Below, in pieces: positions 59,825 through 64,000 of a stretch of 64,000 nucleotides of DNA (within the stretch, counting starts at the first letter, position 1; every line of letters begins with the position of its first letter). The stretch is from Jacaranda mimosifolia. Its lineage: Eukaryota; Streptophyta; Magnoliopsida; Lamiales; Bignoniaceae. Under the pieces are notes generated by a model that searched no databases, was not told the DNA's origin, and was given only the letters and a program-made list of their open reading frames with translations. Location of the stretch: contig CM032122.1 in the NCBI GenBank assembly GCA_018894105.1, positions 34,875,404-34,939,403 of the forward strand. The letters are read 5' to 3'. Both the position numbers and the translations under genes were made by a program.

Positions 59825-59873
<49 letters not shown>

Positions 59874-60787
59874 AATCTAAAACGAATTCAATCCAAAGAA
59901 AGAGCAACATAACTGAGTCTTACTATATAAACATATACGGAAATGTACTCTAGGAATAAATACTTAGTATATACATTTACACATGGGGACACCAAATTAG
60001 GATTAGTTCTATAAAATAGATATACTACTCATGGAACAGTATCTTCTATCATATTCTTCATGTCACACTTTAATGTTGCACAATTATATTATACATGCAT
60101 TAAAAAGGCTCTTATTTAATTTTTTTAATTAAATAATTATTTCTTTAGTGTAATAGAGAATCGTTTGCCAATTAATTAATCTTTGGAGAGTGGTCTGTGT
60201 CCCAACGGCATAAATCTCCCATAATGTGAGAGGTTAGGAGTTCGAGTCTTAACGAACTCTTAATGTGCGTGTGTATAAATAAATAAAAAAAAAATCTTTG
60301 GGTAATTAAAATTAAAGAATATTAGACAATAATTAAAAGATGCTTGGATGCATGCATATTGCAGATGCACATGTGGGGGCATGGCTCAGAATTCAGAAAA
60401 GGCCCAGAATCACTGAGGGGAAGCCAGCCAGCCGCAATGCTGAGGCTGCCCTGCTACTGCTGCGCCCAGGGCTGCAAGAACAACATCAACCATCCAAGAG
60501 CCAAGCCCCTCAAAGACTTCAGGACCCTTCAGACTCACTACAAGCGCAAGCATGGCGCCAAGCCCTTTGTCTGCAGAAAATCTTGCGGCAAATCCTTCGC
60601 GGTCAAGGGGGACTGGAGGACTCACGAGAAGAACTGCGGCAAGCTCTGGTACTGCACCTGCGGCTCTGATTTCAAGCACAAGAGATCACTAAAGGATCAC
60701 ATCAGGTCCTTTGGAAAGGGCCATTCTCCCCACCCTTCTCTTGAGGGGTTCGACGATGAAAAAGAATGCGTCACTGATGAGAGCTAA
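58256..60787 (+). CDS. WIP-family C2H2 zinc-finger transcription factor
   Basis: Two exons, 58256-58885 and 60365-60787, are joined in phase 0 (CAG|GTTAG ... GCAG|ATG), giving 350 aa. The N-terminus has Ser-rich and long Asp/Glu-rich tracts (residues 83-103), then VALHIGLP (124-131). The WIP motif is at 180-182 in [10 protein letters not shown]. Finger 1 is C196/C199/H212/H216; fingers 2-4 follow, including [20 protein letters not shown]. Finger 3 is C280-x3-C284 with H297 and C301. WIP proteins are plant nuclear regulators of organ and tissue identity (TT1, NTT, DOT5). The [10 protein letters not shown] tail and the C-x3-C finger suggest the DOT5/WIP6 side, but this was not tested. The intron carries a SINE and a palindromic microsatellite. 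Confidence 0.94.
59825..59873. repeat. Self-complementary (CA)n(TA)n(TG)n microsatellite in WIP intron
   Basis: CA units pass into TA units and then TG units, so the whole stretch pairs with itself as one hairpin. Confidence 0.92.
60187..60292 (+). mobile_element. tRNA-derived SINE in WIP intron, copy 2
   Basis: It has an A-box-like AGAGTGGTCTGTG, a B-box-like GGTTAGGAGTTCGAGTC and an A-rich tail. A perfect 9-bp duplication AATCTTTGG flanks it (60178-60186 and 60293-60301). It lies about 70 bp before the exon 2 acceptor. Confidence 0.85.
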
Positions 60788-60796
60788 ATATTATTA

Positions 60797-60981
60797 ATTG
60801 GGCTAATTAATATAAATTGACCCATCCACGATAATCAAAATAGGCAAAACACTTTCATATTATTAAAAAAAAAAAAAAAGTCAAAATGGCACCATATGTT
60901 TTTAAAAAGTATAATCAATGTGGGATACTATTTTGCCTATTTCGATTATCACAAGAGGATCAATTGATATTTAAGCCTATT
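60797..60981. mobile_element. Foldback MITE just after the WIP stop codon
   Basis: The left arm (GATAATCAAAATAGGCAAAA) and the right arm (TTTTGCCTATTTCGATTATC) are inverted over about 60 bp around an A-rich loop. ATTATTA flanks both ends. It begins about 10 bp past the stop, so it is probably within the 3'UTR. Confidence 0.65.
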
Positions 60982-60989
60982 ATTAGTAT

Positions 60990-61207
60990 TTAGGTCCGAG
61001 AGTATCGTACCATATGGTATAACGTGTTTCTGTTTGTTTCTGATTTTGATTAGTAGAAAATTATATCAGTGTAACGCTGGTGGATGGAGTACGTACTCAC
61101 CCCGCAAGTGCTCAGCAACAAAAAATTCTCTCAGCTTTCAGGATGGGAAGGGTTTGCTGCGGAGCACCAGCTCAGGCGGTGATTTGGATTTGGCAATATA
61201 TATGGTT

Positions 61208-61244
<37 letters not shown>

Positions 61245-61468
61245 GTTATTGAATAAAGAGAGTATACATATATCCAAGTTATTGTGGAGCTGATGAATTT
61301 TCTTCTATATATATGTTTTGGGTTTTATGAGATCCTTAAAAATGGAAGAAAATTTGTCAGCTTTAACTTCTATTCATCTTGTAATCTTGTTACGTATGCA
61401 ATGGACTTTGTTTTTGGTTTATGTATTATATGAGTTGTTGGGAGTCCCTCTAAATTCTCCGGATTTTT
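60990..61468. other. Downstream of WIP gene, no gene seen
   Basis: It includes a TA microsatellite at about 61215-61239. The frame at 61034-61252 has no recognised domain. Confidence 0.4.
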
Positions 61469-61740
61469 ATGGCCCATTTGGGTTTATTTTCATTCTCATT
61501 TTTTATTTCTATCTTTTTTAAAATTTGCAAAAATAGTTATTTGAATAAGTTGTTGGAAAAGTAATGATTATATTAAATTTATTAAGTTGTAGATGGACAA
61601 AGATAGCGATAATAAAATAAAGGGAGAAGATATATAAATTATTGGGAGAAGATATAAATATTATTGGGGAATATATTTTGAGCATAAAAATAAAAATAAT
61701 GTTGTAAAAAATGTAAAAAAGAAAACCAAACATGCCCTTA
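61469..61740 (-). mobile_element. hAT-like MITE, inverted copy of 56933-57280
   Basis: It starts ATGGCCCATTTGGGTTTATT and ends ACCAAACATGCCC. Read in reverse it shares TCTCCCAATAA, TATATCTTCTC and TAATCATTACTTTTCCAACA-type strings with the copy at 56933-57280. Confidence 0.6.
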
Positions 61741-62970
61741 GTTTCCGGAACTATATATGTGCATCTCTATTGTAAAGTATAAGATGATCGGATTAAAAGA
61801 TTTCGATTTGTATTTATATCACCAAAAGTCATAGAACTTGAACCATGCAATTATTGATTGGAGAGTATATATATATATATATATATATCCTAACTCATCT
61901 TAAAAGTAATTATACTTAATTAAAATTTTTCCTTTCATAATCACAGACGTAATTAATTAAAGACTTTAGAGTCTAAATTGGTCAAGAGGCAACTAAAAAT
62001 TTAATGATGATCAAGTTGAAAAATTACGACCAACATATTCATGGTTATCTTTTCCTTCCTTTTAGTTGGAGTAGTTGTGCAAAAGTTGGTCCAACTTACA
62101 GGCGAGCTGATGTGCAGTACTCTTTGCCACAAAGACTTCCAAGCTTCATTAACTGTACAGTGTGAACTAAATCTGTTAACTTTGAATAATGAATTGTTGA
62201 AGTAATAAACTTATATCTTTCGGGAATCAGTAAACTTTGAGAAAAACAGGAAATTGAAGTAAACTTAGCCTTTGTCAATGTGAGAAAATTCCAAAAGGTG
62301 CTTTAACTTTAAAATGTAGACCCACACGTACGCATGCGAACGCGCATTTATATAATAATAATAATGCCTAGCTAATTCCATGGTTAGCCATAGAGAGGAG
62401 GGCCTTAACTTTAATTTCTTAGGGCCATGCATGGTGATTTTAATTTAATGTTATGCATTCACTTTTTAATTATTGATATATATATATATATATATTAAGG
62501 TGATTTAATTTCTTTTCTAAAATCATCATAAACTGAAAAATCATGATTTTTCATAAAAATCATATCCAATCATAGTTGGATTAAGAGAAATGAAAAAGAA
62601 AACATGCCAGTTTGATTTGATTTTTTCATGATGAGATTAACTTTAATTATTAAGCAAACTGCTAATTTATGATTTTTTTATAATTAATTTCTAGCCGTTT
62701 TACCCAAAGAAGCCAACCATATATTGTTCACTCCATTATACTCCACGTCGTCAACCACTGCTAAACCCTTCGACGGAAATTTCTAAATCTTCAAATCCTT
62801 CCGCCCAAAATTGGAAACCATGGCTTCATTTTCTCATCTCTCCACATATGCATAATAAATTTTGGTCTAACAGAACTGAGAGAAGGAAAGAGAATAAAGG
62901 ATTGGAAACACTTACGTTGGTTGTAAATCATAGGAAGATTCAACTATCACTAAATCCTTCTCTTCACCTT
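61741..62970. other. AT-rich intergenic, no gene seen
   Basis: TA microsatellites near 61867-61887 and 62477-62496. No supported gene. Confidence 0.45.
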
Positions 62971-62974
62971 GGTC

Positions 62975-63721
62975 TGTTAATGGGTAAGGTTTCATCCTAC
63001 CCAAGTCCATACTCTAAAATACCCAAACAACAATACCTTATACCCTACCATACCCTATATAACTCAATACCCATTGGGTCTAGTATCTTGAACATAAATT
63101 TTTAGTGTTTTCATTAGTTATTTTGGTATTGAAAGGTTTTTTTGGTTTACGGTAACAAAAAAAAATTACTTAATTTTATTTAATGTATATATTTAATTTA
63201 ATTTGATTAACTTATACATTTAATTTAATACCCAAAATAAATAAATCACAACTATTATTATTTTTTCCTTCTAAAATCGGAAAATAAAAATTAACTGATT
63301 ATTGTTTAATACAAAACAACAAGATTGTAGTAGTTAATCTTTATCCAACCATGCGTAGTGCTTAGTGACAATGACAAAGATTAATTTTATACTTTTTACA
63401 AATAATTTTTCGCTATAATATATTTTAAAAAAATAGATGTTAATTTGAAATTTTTATTATTGTATAAAAATAATAAATATTTATTAATTATATATATATA
63501 TATTGAAAAATTATCATTAATCTATTTTTAATTTTGGTATATTTAATATTTAGTTTAATTGGTTAAATTTGAGTATTATGATAATGGATAATTGTTGGGT
63601 ATGAGTCTGTGGATATAGACACTAAACATACCCATTGTATTTTTGTTAATGGGAATGAGTCTGAATTTGGGTGTAGTAATTTTTTATGGGCCTAGATAGG
63701 ATAAAATCCTACCCATTGACA
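62975..63721. mobile_element. Candidate inverted-repeat element with TGTYAATGGGTA ends
   Basis: The left end TGTTAATGGGTAAGGTTTCA then TCCTACCC, and the right end reversed TGTCAATGGGTAGGATTTTA then TCCTA, are inverted copies. The interior is AT-rich and non-coding. No clear duplication was found. Confidence 0.5.
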
Positions 63722-64000
63722 AGTCTACCTTCATTGCCATGTCGTTTATGTGCTATCGGTTATACGGTCACGCCAATGTAAGAAGGAAGAAACTAAAAAT
63801 ATAACGGGATGAAAATAAATTACCATTATATAGAGAACTTTTCAATACACAATTCAGTCCTCTAAATGTCAACCAAGGAATTTCATGAGGAAGCCATTTT
63901 TACCTTCTAGCTTTCTTGATGAAGGTGTAGACCAAGTCCGTTCCAAACCCATTATTGAACTTTTGATGATTTCCTCTATAAATAGATTACTGAGTAGGTC
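63722..64000. other. Right window edge, nothing recognised
   Basis: No gene, RNA or repeat family is identified in these last bases. A relic or exon continuing beyond the window cannot be excluded. Confidence 0.4.

Noticed and set aside
60187..60292. tRNA gene suggested by A-box and B-box
   Set aside because: No cloverleaf or acceptor stem can be formed. The target duplications and A-rich tail identify a SINE.
60340..60679. Long alternative frames on both strands over WIP exon 2
   Set aside because: They overlap the conserved zinc-finger frame and have no family resemblance.

Overview
This is nuclear DNA from a flowering plant, almost certainly a eudicot. Evidence: spliced genes of plant-only families (a MIZ1/DUF617 protein, a CEN/TFL1-type PEBP protein and a WIP zinc-finger protein), AT-rich intergenic sequence, many plant transposon types, and a nuclear insertion of mitochondrial DNA. 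The CEN-like protein looks closest to asterid CENTRORADIALIS, but that is only an impression. No bacterial-type operon, CRISPR array, complete tRNA gene or functional rRNA gene was seen.

Five protein-coding genes can be modelled with consistent splice phases. (1) A MIZ1-like gene on the minus strand is cut by the left window edge (1-1509). (2) A ribosomal protein uL1/RPL10A gene on the minus strand (17505-20295, plus a 5'UTR exon to about 20540) has a first coding exon of only 5 nt. (3) An alpha/beta-hydrolase gene on the minus strand (22403-26646) has five exons and 379 codons. (4) A CEN/TFL1-like floral repressor gene on the plus strand (41132-42916) has four exons and 173 codons. (5) A WIP-family C2H2 zinc-finger gene on the plus strand (58256-60787) has two exons and 350 codons. 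They are unrelated single genes and do not form a pathway cluster.

Most of the rest is transposon-derived. From 1961 to 3418 lies a Mutator-like element with long inverted ends, a GC-rich island and a nested Helitron. From about 3.78 to 16.6 kb, minus-strand relics of a Tat-type Ty3/gypsy element are split by a younger, structurally complete but mutated Tat element (6242-16413, TSD AGTAT). That element has dual RNase H domains, 51-bp tandem repeats and an antisense ORF. Two related MITEs sit in opposite orientation at 21.2-22.2 kb. A second GC-island Mutator-like element (30092-31622, 10-bp TSD) lies in the 29-33 kb repeat region. Between 33.3 and 37.4 kb a mitochondrial insertion of about 3.8 kb interrupts a MITE. 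It carries an rrn18 fragment, a plastid-derived rbcL fragment and a mitovirus-like RdRp relic.

The right half holds the CEN and WIP genes in long AT-rich gaps. It contains a CACTA-type element with a TRIM nested inside it (48985-50159), tRNA-derived SINEs with target duplications, Helitron ends, and inverted MITE copies on either side of the WIP gene. No new defence system or gene cluster was found. The most notable features are the layered mitochondrial/viral insertion, the two GC-island Mutator-like elements and the clean nested-transposon histories.
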